Position numbers and translations under genes: made by a program. Below, one piece after another: positions 10,866-21,470 of a DNA stretch of 64,000 nt; position 1 is the first letter of the stretch; each line of letters begins with the position of its first letter. The DNA comes from Asparagopsis taxiformis. Lineage: Eukaryota > Rhodophyta > Florideophyceae > Bonnemaisoniales > Bonnemaisoniaceae. The stretch covers positions 1-64,000 of the forward strand of contig JALQPE010002007.1 in the NCBI GenBank assembly GCA_030407315.1. The letters are read 5' to 3'. The notes beneath the pieces are model-generated. The model saw nothing but the letters and a program-made list of their open reading frames with translations, made no database searches and was not told the DNA's origin.

Positions 10866-13800
10866 ATGACGAATAAGCGCAGGCGCAACAGCAATCCGAT
10901 CGTTGACGACGCAACCGTGCCAATTCTGCGCGAACCCGCTAGCCCTTGGGAGGATTCTAGTGACATGGGTACACGTCGAAACGTAGGTCGCGCCGCCCGC
11001 GAAACTACTCTCGCTGGCAAAGACTTCCTCCGCCTCTTGCTGGATTTATTCGCCCACTCAAGTTTCGCAGACTTGACGGACAAGCCGGGAGGTTTCACAT
11101 ACGCGGACCTTGGCGCTTGGGTTGCGCAGGGCACGGAAGAACAATTTGTGGCGCTGCAAGGTCGACTCAGCATGTCCTTCAGCGGTCGTTCGAAGAATGC
11201 TGGAGTCGAGGCGGATGTTGCCGAAATCGTCATGGCAGAGATGAACGTTGAGCGAGCCAAGCAGATTGTTCGTCTGGCATTACCCATTGCCGAGTTTTCA
11301 AGACAGGATGAGCGTATCGGGCAATGGGTTGAGCACTGCATCCTTTCTGGGATCGTGCCGCAGACCTTCCTTATTGGATGTAACATGCTTCCTTCGCCAC
11401 TACAGGCGCCGCAGCGCGGGGAACCAAGCGCCTTCGTTCTTGCTCCACCGGAAACGTTCGAGGTATTGATGTATTTCCAAGCGTTGTCTATCATCCGAAA
11501 TCACAACAAGAACCTGCCGCGTCGCCGAATAGGAGATGCGGCCGAAGAGGGGAACGAAGCCGCACGCGTCCCAGCCCATCGGAAAAGCACTAATCGAGCT
11601 TGTTACGTGGTTCAAGTTTTATACCATGCTTGGACCGATGTGGCCTACGCCGCAAAGTTTTCCAGCTTCGAAGAGTTGATGGCGCCGTACATCATTTTCG
11701 ACAGCAGTGAGCATTGGTTTGACGTGCTCGATGAAGGTCTATTCGCACCGATGGAGCAGAAGCTAGATCTCTACCACAACAAAGCTCCCCTATCTCATCC
11801 TGATGGATATGGTGGAAAAGTAGAGACAAGAACCAGTGCGCAGCACAGTGCATTTAGGGACCTTGTGAGGAAGTTCTTCGACCGGTTGCAGTTTCTTATC
11901 GTCAACCCGGACCTGTACACCTGGCCGGAGTCCGACCGCTGGGGGGCACTGGAAATATACTTCTCAAGCGGAAATCCGGACAAGCTGCCAGCGTATTTTG
12001 ACACCCTCGACGAAGACGTTATGGCTGTCCTCCGCCCGGCACCACAAGCCGCGGACGCAGAAAAGGTCCCCAAGCCGGTTGATGACACTCCCACTCGTCG
12101 CAACACAGGAGGGAGAGGTTTGGTTCCGTCGACAAGACACACAACCAGGCTTCAACTTGGACCTGGGAGGACCAGTCTTACTGCCCAAGGGCCGTCTCCC
12201 CCGTCACCGTCACCCCATGCGACAGAAGAGCAGGAAAGTGAAGGGCAGGCTCTCGCAAAGGACTTTCTTTCGAAAATGAGTCAGTATTGCCGGGTGTACG
12301 ACGTCCCTTTCGAAGATTTGGTCAGTGCCGACGAGAGCCGAGAACACGTGCCCATCACGGGCAACGTTCAGCTCATTCTGACTGATCCGCCCTACAATGT
12401 TCGTCGTAAGAGGAACGATTCCAACTCTTCGTACGACAGGCTAACTGCAGAAGATATGCAGGCTAGCATCGAAGTGTTTGACGAGCTGTTGCGCCCCGGT
12501 GGCCACGGCATCGTGTTCTGCTCGGTTTTGCAGTTCTACGAATGGTTCCATTACTTGGAAACGTACAAAGGACCGCAGTCAGAAGGCCCAACCGATACTG
12601 CTGCCAGTGATGACGGGTCGGATGAAGAAGAGGTTACGTCCATGAATTCGGACTCCGAAGCATCGCAGCACAGTGGCGAAGAAAGTGCGGATGAGGAGGA
12701 GGACGAGGAGGAGGAGGACGTCGTTCGGAATTCAGTTTTCTTCGTTGACGAGGTACCTCTGTTGTTTGTCCGACTACCTGGGCACCTCTATCAAATGCCG
12801 GGGCGGAAGAGGTACCAACGCATGAACATGGCAGAGGTCGCTATCCACTTCTGGAAGCGAGGTGTTCCGTTCAAGACCGGAAGCGAGATGGTGGCCTATA
12901 GGAACCACGGATACATGGACGGCACGTACCCGGCGTGGTGCAACGTCACCATCAATATGCCCGCCATCGATTCGAATGAGATGGTGTGGCGAACAAGGAG
13001 CACAACCGGTGCTACGGTCAGAGTTCGTGCAGAGCAGAAGAGCGTCGCTCTCATGATGGAGTTGATCAGCCAGCATTCACAGCCTGGTGATATTGTTGTC
13101 GATCCATTCTCTGGCACTTTCGCAACGGGAAAAGCAGCTATGAGCTTGCCTGAGCACCGTGTTTTCGTCGGCAGTGACATGGACAAATTGTGTGTGGTAC
13201 GATCGCTTCCAAAGCTGTGTGCAGTCATGTCACGTGTAATTCTTTCAAACAACACTGACATGAGGGTCACGACAGAAGCGAAACAGAGTGCTGAGAAGTT
13301 CTTGGCGTCCCCCTCTGTCACGATGCGTACGCAGAGGGAACGCAGGATCATCGAACCCCCACCTGGCCTTCCCCTGTACCAGAGGTTCCCGAAATATATT
13401 CGGCAGTACCTCTGGCAGCTGTGCCCAGAGTCGATTGCGTCGCGCGAGCACATGGAGAAACCGGTACATTATTGGCCACCTTCCCTGCGCCGCTGGTTGC
13501 AAACTGAAAACCCTCGCGTGATGCGGGCACACGATTGTGTTGCGAAAAAATTGAGCGTTCGACCATCGCTGATTAAGCATCCAAATGCAGGAAGAGGGCT
13601 CTTCGCTGAACAGACATTTAATGTTGGTGACGAAGTATGTGCATACTACGGAACTGTTGTGTACTCTGATATGAGCAAGGAGTCGATGAGGTTCGCGTAC
13701 GGAGAGGGTCACATGGCGATAACGAAGGAAACATTCTTGATGTATGCTATCAAGCTGTATGCAACAGCGGAGGACGACGAAAACATCGAGCATCCAATTT

Positions 13801-14063
13801 GGATTGTTCCGGCTCCGTTCTGTTCGGCGCAGTTCATCAACGACCCGCGGTATTTGCGAGGTGAGGACACTCCGGCGGAAGACACCAGGCGGATGGCCAA
13901 CGTCGAGTTTGTCGAGAACTACAGCAGCGGTTCGACGGGGAAGAAGCTCAAGGCGAAGGACCTAGAAAATCCGAAGATCATTGTAGTACGTGCAATCCGC
14001 GATATCCGTCCGGGGCAGGAGCTCTACGTTCATTATGGGACAGCGTTTAGAGCATGGAATTAG
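10866..14063 (+). CDS. Beta-class DNA methyltransferase fused to SET domain
   Basis: The first ATG is at 10866 (1065 residues); the frame is open further upstream, but only from a TTG. The N-terminus is basic (MTNKRRR), suggesting nuclear import. Residues 40-450 are helical and unrecognised. DPPYN at about 507-511 is motif IV of amino-methyltransferases, with 'LRPGGHGIVFC' following. An acidic stretch (about 582-620) precedes DPFSGT at about 746, the SAM-binding motif I. Motif IV before motif I is the permuted beta order of N6-adenine/N4-cytosine enzymes. From about 901 to the end there is a SET-like domain: 'HPNAGRGLFAEQ', 'YYGTVVYSD', INDPR in place of NHSC, and 'GQELYVHYGTAF'. The protein could methylate DNA and a histone or transposase lysine. 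The INDPR variant leaves SET activity open. No ParB motif is seen, unlike the relative at 34766-38901. Confidence 0.85.
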   Translation: MTNKRRRNSNPIVDDATVPILREPASPWEDSSDMGTRRNVGRAARETTLAGKDFLRLLLDLFAHSSFADLTDKPGGFTYADLGAWVAQGTEEQFVALQGRLSMSFSGRSKNAGVEADVAEIVMAEMNVERAKQIVRLALPIAEFSRQDERIGQWVEHCILSGIVPQTFLIGCNMLPSPLQAPQRGEPSAFVLAPPETFEVLMYFQALSIIRNHNKNLPRRRIGDAAEEGNEAARVPAHRKSTNRACYVVQVLYHAWTDVAYAAKFSSFEELMAPYIIFDSSEHWFDVLDEGLFAPMEQKLDLYHNKAPLSHPDGYGGKVETRTSAQHSAFRDLVRKFFDRLQFLIVNPDLYTWPESDRWGALEIYFSSGNPDKLPAYFDTLDEDVMAVLRPAPQAADAEKVPKPVDDTPTRRNTGGRGLVPSTRHTTRLQLGPGRTSLTAQGPSPPSPSPHATEEQESEGQALAKDFLSKMSQYCRVYDVPFEDLVSADESREHVPITGNVQLILTDPPYNVRRKRNDSNSSYDRLTAEDMQASIEVFDELLRPGGHGIVFCSVLQFYEWFHYLETYKGPQSEGPTDTAASDDGSDEEEVTSMNSDSEASQHSGEESADEEEDEEEEDVVRNSVFFVDEVPLLFVRLPGHLYQMPGRKRYQRMNMAEVAIHFWKRGVPFKTGSEMVAYRNHGYMDGTYPAWCNVTINMPAIDSNEMVWRTRSTTGATVRVRAEQKSVALMMELISQHSQPGDIVVDPFSGTFATGKAAMSLPEHRVFVGSDMDKLCVVRSLPKLCAVMSRVILSNNTDMRVTTEAKQSAEKFLASPSVTMRTQRERRIIEPPPGLPLYQRFPKYIRQYLWQLCPESIASREHMEKPVHYWPPSLRRWLQTENPRVMRAHDCVAKKLSVRPSLIKHPNAGRGLFAEQTFNVGDEVCAYYGTVVYSDMSKESMRFAYGEGHMAITKETFLMYAIKLYATAEDDENIEHPIWIVPAPFCSAQFINDPRYLRGEDTPAEDTRRMANVEFVENYSSGSTGKKLKAKDLENPKIIVVRAIRDIRPGQELYVHYGTAFRAWN

Positions 14064-14094
14064 GGTCACGAAAGATGTTTTCATTTCGACTACA

Positions 14095-14100
14095 AATAAA
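14095..14100 (+). terminator. AATAAA polyadenylation signal
   Basis: A canonical AATAAA lies 32 bp after the stop codon of the methyltransferase-SET gene, at a normal distance for eukaryotic 3' end formation. It is a short motif in AT-rich DNA, so support is modest. Confidence 0.5.
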
Positions 14101-14290
14101 GCTACGTTCCAGAGTTGAAGTATATCATATAATGCAGAATGTCCAGCCACCATTAGTCCAGGGTGAAACCTATTCGGCAGTACTCGCCTGTCAAAAACCA
14201 ATCGTTCACACTCTAGGTGCACTTCGTCCGAGCAGTGAACCTGACTGCTTGGTTGCTGTTATGCGTGCAGATGCAAAATACAAGACCAAG

Positions 14291-15000
14291 TTGAAATGGA
14301 CGCCCGGTGGATGTCCAGCTCAGTTGCATTGCTGTCCAGCCCAGAAATTCTACAATTCAGGGCAGAAAAAATATTGCAAAAAACATCGATTTCAGCGGGT
14401 CGATTGTGCCGTACGGCACACCCCCATCTCAAAAACATGTTCACATGTGCATGTTTTTGAGAATAGCCCAAATTTTAATTCAAATCAGGGGTCGTTTGTC
14501 TAATTTGGCCACAACGGCCCCAGGAACCGGCCGCCGCCCCGAGCGGGGTCATCACTGGCTTCTGTAAGCACTAACTGTGAGGCTAAATGGCGCCGGAAGA
14601 TGGGCCGATTGCAGGCTTCAAGCCTAAGTTATGCTAGGGAGAAATCTTCTTCCGTGTTTCATCATGGTCCCGCCTTACTCCCTCAACAGAAACACTACTC
14701 ACCCATCACGTTACTCATATTCCGTGCACTTTATATTAGTAGTGAACCCGCCTGCTTAGTTGCTGCAATGCGTGGATGTAGGCAGCACACGACCAACCTG
14801 AAATGGACGTCCGGTGGATGTCCATCTCAGATGCACTGCTGGCCAGCCCAGAAATTCTAAAATTTCGGGCACAAAAAATCTTGCAAAAATCAACGATTTG
14901 GGCGGGTCGATTGTGCCGTACGGCACACCCCCATCTCAAAAACATGTTCACATGTGCATGTTTTTGAGAATAGCCCAAATTTTAACTCAAATCAGGGTGT
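14291..15000 (-). repeat. Family A repeats, inverted cluster between the two enzyme genes
   Basis: Two family A units in reverse orientation begin about 14291 and 14797. They are separated by a spacer of the longer type (total period near 505 bp). The hairpin and TGTGCCGTACGGCACA core are intact in both. The cluster ends about 345 bp before the dioxygenase ATG, so these repeats probably lie in or next to that gene's promoter. Confidence 0.9.
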
Positions 15001-15344
15001 TCCCCGGATAAAGGGGTGCTCGCAGCCGCCCCAAAAGCCGCCTAGCTTGACAGCTGTAATTTTAACACATTACACATCAAGGACACTGCCTGCTTCACGC
15101 CACCTCGTCAGGTTTCGAGAGCCCGACTCGGGCCCGTTCTGAACGGACACTCACATCTCGATTGCCTGTCTTGCATTCCAGCGGTCACGATAGGTGTGTA
15201 CCTAACAAAATTTCGGTTGTATTGTGTTATTATTTCCAGCGATTGGCGTTCACGACCATTCTTCAACTTAACGTGAAACATACCATCCACATCACTCGAA
15301 TACGTCAACGTCAACCATCTCTTTTCCTTTCCAACTCAACAACC
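15001..15344. promoter_or_regulatory. Upstream region of ParB-dioxygenase gene
   Basis: Non-repetitive 344 bp ending in AACAACC before ATGG, a good eukaryotic start context. The stretch near 15220-15240 (GTATTGTGTTATTATTTCC) is AT-rich and could hold the core promoter. No definite TATA box. Confidence 0.4.
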
Positions 15345-18300
15345 ATGGCGGATACGCATTTCAGCAGTTTGTTTTCAACGGTTTGCGGCGATCAAGTGAG
15401 CGCGTCAGCGGAGTCGCGCGGACTCAAGCGCGGCGTCGATGTCGACTTGTTTGCGGACGTGGACGGTGCGGCTGTGCATATTGGGACGGCTTCGGTGAGC
15501 ACTGCTGGTGGCGATGTTGGCCTTCCGCGCACGCTGCACAACCACAAGCTGCCGGAAACCGACGAGGCCGACTATATCGTCGTGCGCAACATTGCGACTA
15601 AGGACAAGTTCAAGGACCTCCCGTTCCCGTACATGTTTGATGGCGCCGAGGGACCGCCGGAGACGATGGGTGGAGCATACGCCGCGGCGTTTTACCCTTG
15701 GGATACTCGGATGATGCGCCCCGCTGCGGAGGATGGCTCTAGCGACATTCGTACCCCTGCTGCAGCGTCAAACTTCAACGCAGCGACGAACCAGGCCAGC
15801 TCGGGACGGATGCCCAGTACCGGTCCAGCAGGCGAAATCACTGGTTCGGGGGGTACGAAGCATCCAGCACGCTCCGTCCCGGTTTCGGGAGGCACGAAGC
15901 GCCCTGCTCGCTCTGCCAGAGCCTCCAGTGGAGGCACGAAGCACCCTGCTCGCTCCAACGTCACCGAAGCTACTACGCAGGACGTAACCGAGGTGGACGA
16001 CGAACCGGAGGTGGCGGAAAGCATTCGTGAGCAGCAGGGGACGCAAATTATGGTGCCCAAGTTTGTGACGTCGGATTACGTCGGAGAAGGAGCGACTGTG
16101 TTGGTGAGGCAGCTAGTGGAACCGGCCGTGACCCTTCGCGATGTCAAAGAAGACCACGTGGAGGACCTGCGCAACAATATGTTGGCGGTGGGGTATGTGA
16201 GCTCTTCGCGTATCACTGTGACGGTGCTGAGGTCGCAGAACACGCATTTGTCCGCCGACACGCGTCTGTTCCAGAATGGCAAATTCCATGCCAATGCGAA
16301 CGTGACCGTGATCGACGGACTGCATCGTCTCAATGCTATGCATAGCATTGCGGATGACTTCACGCGCCTCACCCGTATGCACAGAACCAAGCTGCCACAG
16401 GAGGCAAACCGCTTGCGCTGGGTTACTCAGCCTCTGGATGTGTACTACCTTCGCCGCAAGGACGACAGTGATCTCCAGCCTCATGAGATCATCCACAAGA
16501 GTGCAGAGTCGAACCATACGACTGGGACGCAACTGACGGAGCGCTCCCTGGTTCGAATCTTGTCGTCCATCCAGCAGTTCATCCGTACGATTGCTGTTGC
16601 AAACAACGTGGAAAACGCTGGCGACTTGCGTGAGTCTGATGTCATCCGAACATTGTTCGAGGCGCAGTTCATGGGGATGATGAATTCGACGAACACGGCT
16701 CGGCGGTGGACGCGTTTGGCTATAGCAACGCTGAAGCATCCTGTTCTCGACGACGTGTTGCGTGAGCTGAACAATTCCGAGCGCCGCAACGAGATTGGGA
16801 TAACGCACCTGGACCACAAGATAGTGCGCGAGTTGCTGGAAGAAAACTTTGTCTTCGTCTTGCGTGGTCTTTCGGAGTACTTGAACCCTGCTCATGGCGG
16901 ACGTCCGGATGGACGCTTTGACGTGAACGACTTTTATACATACGTCCGTCGCGTGACTGCAATAGCAAATTCTCTGTACGCTGCGTTTGGGCGCCCAAAG
17001 AGTATTATGCGCAAGTCATTTCTGAGCACAGAGATGGCAATTGGGTCGGTTAAGCAGCCGAAGGAGTTGCAATGGCATCTCACCAATGCCATTGCAATGT
17101 ATAGAGGGGACGACCGGAGCAGTGAGGTTCGAATGCGACGGAGAACCACGCGTTTACAGGATTTGGAAACGAACTTGAAAGAGTTTTTCAATCCGACATT
17201 GAAGAAGAAGACTAAGGCTCGACGCAAACGCCGCCCTTCTGCTGCCAATGTGAGACTCACTCACAAGAAGCAGCGGAATGTCGAACATGAGCCTGCTTCG
17301 CATGGCATCCGCCGCCGTTCACAGCGACTTCGCTCGACGGGGAGCACACGCCTCGAGGAAGAAGAGCCGGTTGTGGTACAACAATCCGCCGGGGAAGAAG
17401 AGCAGGCCGTTGTTGATAAACCCACCGATCAACAACAAGCCACTGCTTCCGGTGATGAGGTTGACGAAGACTCCGCCCGTTCCCCCGATTCTGCCGTTGA
17501 GATTGTCCCCCAAGATAACCAACGTGCTGGTGCGACTCCCTCCAACCAAGAATCTGTCCATACCGCTTCGGACGAGGAAGACAAACAGGGTGCAGACGAG
17601 GGCCAAGTCGAAAGCAAGGGGGTCCGCGAAGTGACAATTACATTCACTGTTCCGGAAGGAGTGGAAGTCGATGAAGACGGTTACATCGTTCGTGACTCTC
17701 CTTCTGAAGACGACCTCCTCTTCGACGACCGTATGCCGTCTCTTCCTGACGATTTCGAAGACCGAGCCGAAGGGCATCATCTGGCGCAGCGTCCCGCGGA
17801 TGTCATCGCATCGGTGAGGGTTGGCTGTCTGCCCCCGATTGAGCTCAGGTTGTTATTGGAGAGTGTGGAAATCGATGAGGAGGGCAGAGAGGTGAGGTAT
17901 TTGAAGCAAGTGGCGATGGACCCTGTGTTTGAGGGGCTGCATATTCCGGAAGAACATCGGGCTCGTGTGCTATTCGAAATCGATCACGTCTATCCGATGT
18001 TCTTCGCAGCGTGGAAGATGGCTGCCAAGGCGATGTGTGAGCCTACATCGACGTTTCTACCCTCGAGGCTGGACTTCGCTCAGGTTGCGCGAATGTCTAC
18101 AAGCTGGAAGGATTCGTATGAGGCCGGCACTGGTATGGCGTACTTCCACAATTGCCGAACGGAAATCAACGAGCGAGGGTATACGGTGATGCACAATTTC
18201 GCGGATGTAAGCTACCTAGATGCGTCGGACAAGTTCCCATTTGACTTGGGTCTCATGGAAGAAATTCCTAACCAGGAATTGTTTCGGTACTTTTTGGGAA

Positions 18301-19277
18301 CGTGGGAGGGGGAGCAGGTGCACAAGGACCCTGGGAACCGGCAGCTGTGGAGTCCCATTGTCAATACGGGGGACGATGAAACAGACGAGAAGAACCGGAA
18401 TGAGGGGAGGGCTCGCTTCACGTCTACGCGCCACTGCCTGGTTGACTATGCCGAGAACGATGAGACGCATATCGACCGGTTCAAGTTTGTGACGCGGCGA
18501 GCCCTGCTGGATGTGTGGTTGGGAATCCTTGTCCGGCTGACAGGGCTGGAGGAGTGCGGTTTACCGGGAGAAAAACTTGTCATGCCGGCATCTGGGGGAC
18601 GGTTTTTGATAACGGGAAAGGGGTGTCCTCGGCAGGTCCCACACAATGATTTCCCTGTTCCTCCTCGCGACCGCAAAGATCAACTTCCGGGTTACTTTGT
18701 TATTGCCAACGGAGATGACCCATTCCCTATCTGGGTGTGTCCAGGGTCCCACAAGTACGTCTTTTCCAAAGCGCTGGAATTAGATATGTACGCCAAGACG
18801 ATGAAGCTGAAGAAGGTAATCGTTCCGCCACGTTCAGTCTTCATCGGTCACGGCCATGTACAACATGCCGGGGCAGGGCATGTCGACAGAGTTGTGTCAC
18901 ACACGACAACGAGGTATCACACGTATTTCAGGAATGCGTCGTATCCGATTCCCGACAATGTTTCGTTTGGTTTCATCAGGCGGTTGGGATTCGAAGAAGA
19001 AGTCATCGCCAATGCTCCGCGCCGGTCTGCAAGGCAAAGTCAACCGGCACCTGTCAATGTTCGCCACAAGACAGTTGTTCCCATCCCGGTCAAGAAAGAT
19101 GGTAGGCCGAAGACAGGGCAGCTCCGAATGATGCGGATGAAGACGACAGAACCTCGCAAGGATGTAATGCACACACCGAGTGTGGCCCCGGTAGTGCCTC
19201 TTCTGCCGGGACAACCTGGATATCTAGTTCACTATCATAGTGAGGACGAAGAGGAAGAACAGTTTTCCGACGGCTAG
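15345..19277 (+). CDS. ParB-like domain / Fe(II)-2OG dioxygenase fusion
   Basis: 1310 residues from an ATG at 15345; the upstream in-frame extension has only a TTG. A low-complexity N-terminal part repeats 'GGTKHPARS' type segments (about 165-205). A ParB/sulfiredoxin-like domain covers about 250-335 with signature DGLHR near 323-327. After a helical region, a basic segment (KKKTKARRKRR) and a long acidic linker (about 670-830) comes the C-terminal enzyme domain. It has HND at about 1100-1102 (Fe-binding H-x-D), a distal histidine at about 1174 (VQHAGAG) and an arginine at about 1190 (TTRYH). That is the double-stranded beta-helix dioxygenase pattern. Such enzymes oxidise methyl groups on DNA, RNA or protein; the pairing with a DNA methyltransferase suggests a base or histone demethylase/hydroxylase (inference). 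The ParB-like part may bind DNA or hydrolyse NTP. All three iron ligands appear present. Confidence 0.82.
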   Translation: MADTHFSSLFSTVCGDQVSASAESRGLKRGVDVDLFADVDGAAVHIGTASVSTAGGDVGLPRTLHNHKLPETDEADYIVVRNIATKDKFKDLPFPYMFDGAEGPPETMGGAYAAAFYPWDTRMMRPAAEDGSSDIRTPAAASNFNAATNQASSGRMPSTGPAGEITGSGGTKHPARSVPVSGGTKRPARSARASSGGTKHPARSNVTEATTQDVTEVDDEPEVAESIREQQGTQIMVPKFVTSDYVGEGATVLVRQLVEPAVTLRDVKEDHVEDLRNNMLAVGYVSSSRITVTVLRSQNTHLSADTRLFQNGKFHANANVTVIDGLHRLNAMHSIADDFTRLTRMHRTKLPQEANRLRWVTQPLDVYYLRRKDDSDLQPHEIIHKSAESNHTTGTQLTERSLVRILSSIQQFIRTIAVANNVENAGDLRESDVIRTLFEAQFMGMMNSTNTARRWTRLAIATLKHPVLDDVLRELNNSERRNEIGITHLDHKIVRELLEENFVFVLRGLSEYLNPAHGGRPDGRFDVNDFYTYVRRVTAIANSLYAAFGRPKSIMRKSFLSTEMAIGSVKQPKELQWHLTNAIAMYRGDDRSSEVRMRRRTTRLQDLETNLKEFFNPTLKKKTKARRKRRPSAANVRLTHKKQRNVEHEPASHGIRRRSQRLRSTGSTRLEEEEPVVVQQSAGEEEQAVVDKPTDQQQATASGDEVDEDSARSPDSAVEIVPQDNQRAGATPSNQESVHTASDEEDKQGADEGQVESKGVREVTITFTVPEGVEVDEDGYIVRDSPSEDDLLFDDRMPSLPDDFEDRAEGHHLAQRPADVIASVRVGCLPPIELRLLLESVEIDEEGREVRYLKQVAMDPVFEGLHIPEEHRARVLFEIDHVYPMFFAAWKMAAKAMCEPTSTFLPSRLDFAQVARMSTSWKDSYEAGTGMAYFHNCRTEINERGYTVMHNFADVSYLDASDKFPFDLGLMEEIPNQELFRYFLGTWEGEQVHKDPGNRQLWSPIVNTGDDETDEKNRNEGRARFTSTRHCLVDYAENDETHIDRFKFVTRRALLDVWLGILVRLTGLEECGLPGEKLVMPASGGRFLITGKGCPRQVPHNDFPVPPRDRKDQLPGYFVIANGDDPFPIWVCPGSHKYVFSKALELDMYAKTMKLKKVIVPPRSVFIGHGHVQHAGAGHVDRVVSHTTTRYHTYFRNASYPIPDNVSFGFIRRLGFEEEVIANAPRRSARQSQPAPVNVRHKTVVPIPVKKDGRPKTGQLRMMRMKTTEPRKDVMHTPSVAPVVPLLPGQPGYLVHYHSEDEEEEQFSDG

Positions 19278-19547
19278 ATATCTTAACAACAACTACTTTA
19301 GCAAACAATTATCGAGAATATAATCATCTCCTTTATCACTTTCAATCTATGAACCTACTATAATGCACTTCCGTTCCATGCTTTCAAACTAGATTGTCCA
19401 TTCCCTAGTGGGTTGGAGCATGATTCCAGGACGATTCCCTCACATCTCTAGACTCGATGGTCTATGCTAGAAATAGCAGAACAATTGGGTTTATACGTGC
19501 TTCATCGCCAACTTGCTTCTGGTAATGGCTGGACGTGCACGATACAC
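19278..19547. other. 3' flank of ParB-dioxygenase gene
   Basis: AT-rich, non-coding DNA between the stop codon and the family A array. No canonical AATAAA was identified. Nothing else recognised. Confidence 0.45.
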
Positions 19548-21470
19548 GATCACCTGAAATGGACGTCCGGTGGATGTCCAACTCAGATGCATTCCTGGCC
19601 GGCCCAGAAATTCTACAATTTCGGGCACAAAAAAATATTGCAAAAAACATCGATTTGGGCGGTCGATTGTGCCGTACGGCACACCCCCATCTCAAAAACA
19701 TGTTCACATGTGCATGTTTTTGAGAATAGCCCAAATTTTAATTCAAATCAGGGTGTCTAATTTGGCCACAACGGCCCCAGGCACCGGAACCGCCGCCCCG
19801 AGCGGGGTCATCACTGGCTTCTGTAAGCACTAACTGTAAGGCTAAATGGCGCCTAACGATGGGTCGATTCCAGGCTTCAAGCCTAAGTTATGCTAGGGTG
19901 ACATCGTTTCCCCTGTTCCATCATGGTCCTGCCTTACTCCTCCACGACAAACACTACTCACCCATCACGTTACTCGTATTCCGTGCACTTTGTATGAGTA
20001 GTGAACTCGCCTGCTTAGTTGCTGCAATGCGTGGATGTAGGCAGCACACGACCAACCTGAAATGGACGTCCGGTGGATGTCCATCTCAGATGCACTGCTG
20101 GCCAGCCCAGAAATTCTACAATTTCGGGCACAAAAAATCTTGCAAAAATCAACGATTTGGGCGGGTCGATTGTGCCGTACGGCACACCCCCATCTCAAAA
20201 ACATGTTCACATGTGCATGTTTTTGAGAATAGCCCAAATTTTAATTCAAATCAGGGTGTCTAATTTGGCCACAACGGCCCCAGGCACCGGCCACCGGCCC
20301 CGATCGGGGCTATCACTGGCTTCTGTAAGCACCAACTGTAAGGCTAAATGGCGTCTGACGAAGGGTCAATTTCAGGCTCAATACGCCAGGGACAGGTCTT
20401 GGTCCTTGTTCCATCATGGTCCCGCCCCGCTCTCTCACGACCAACCTGAAATGGACGTCCGGTGGATGTCCAGCTCGATTGCATTGCTGGCCAGCCCAGA
20501 AATTCTAAAATTTCGGGCACAGAAAAATATTGCAAAAAACATCGATTTGGGCGGTCGATTGTGCCGTACGGCACACCCCCATCTCAAAAACATGTTCACA
20601 TGTGCATGTTTTTGAGAATAGCCCAAATTTTAATTCAAATCAGGGTGTCTAATTTGGCCACAACGGCCCCAGGAACCGACCGCCGCCCCGAGCGGGGTCA
20701 TCACTGGCTTCTGTAAGCACTAACTGTGAGGCTAAATGGCGCCGAAAGATGGGTCGATTCCAGGCTTCAAGCCTAAGTTATGCTAGGTACGCATCTTCTT
20801 CCGTGTTTCATAATGGTCCCGCCTTACTCCCTCAACACAAACACTACTCACCTATCACGTTACTCATATTCCGTGTACTTTGTATTAGTAGTGAACCCGC
20901 TGGCTTAGTTTCTGCAATGCGTGGATGTAGGCAGCACACGACCAACCTGAAATGGACGTCCGGTGGATGTCCAGCTCAGATGCACTGCTGGCCAGCCCAG
21001 AAATTCTAAAATTTCGGGCACAAAAAATCTTGCAAAAATCAACGATTTGGGCGGTCGATTGTGCCGTACGGCACACCCCCATCTCAAAAACATGTTCACA
21101 TGTGCATGTTTTTGAGAATAGCCCAAATTTTAATTCAAATCAGGGTGTCTAATTTGGCCACAACGGCCCCAGGAACCGACCGCCGGCCCCGATCGGGGGC
21201 TATCACTGGCGTCTGTAAGCACCAACTGTAAGCCGGAGCCGGCTGCCGCCCCGATCGGGGCTATCACTGGCTTCTATTAGCACCAACTGTAAGCCAAAAT
21301 CGCGTCTCACGAAGGGTCGATTTCAGGCTCAACACGTCAGGGAAAGGTCTTGGTCCTTGTTTCATCATGGTCCCGCCCCACCCTCTCGCGACCAACCTGA
21401 AATGGACGTCCGGTGGATGTCCAGCTCGATTGCATTGCTGGCCAGCCCAGAAATTCTAAAATTTCCGAAA
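19548..21470 (-). repeat. Family A array with 889-bp higher-order period
   Basis: Five reverse-oriented units start at about 19548, 20051, 20437, 20940 and 21388. The intervals alternate 503 and 386 bp, giving a higher-order unit of 889 bp. The last unit is cut near 21470 and runs into unrelated DNA. The 386-bp type matches the unit at 8704-9091 inverted. The 503-bp type carries an extra segment (AAGCCTAAGTTATGCTAGG and a GTTACTC..TTCCGTG part), also seen at 14500-14780. GC-rich tails contain CCCCGAGCGGGG or CCCCGATCGGGG palindromes. Confidence 0.9.
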
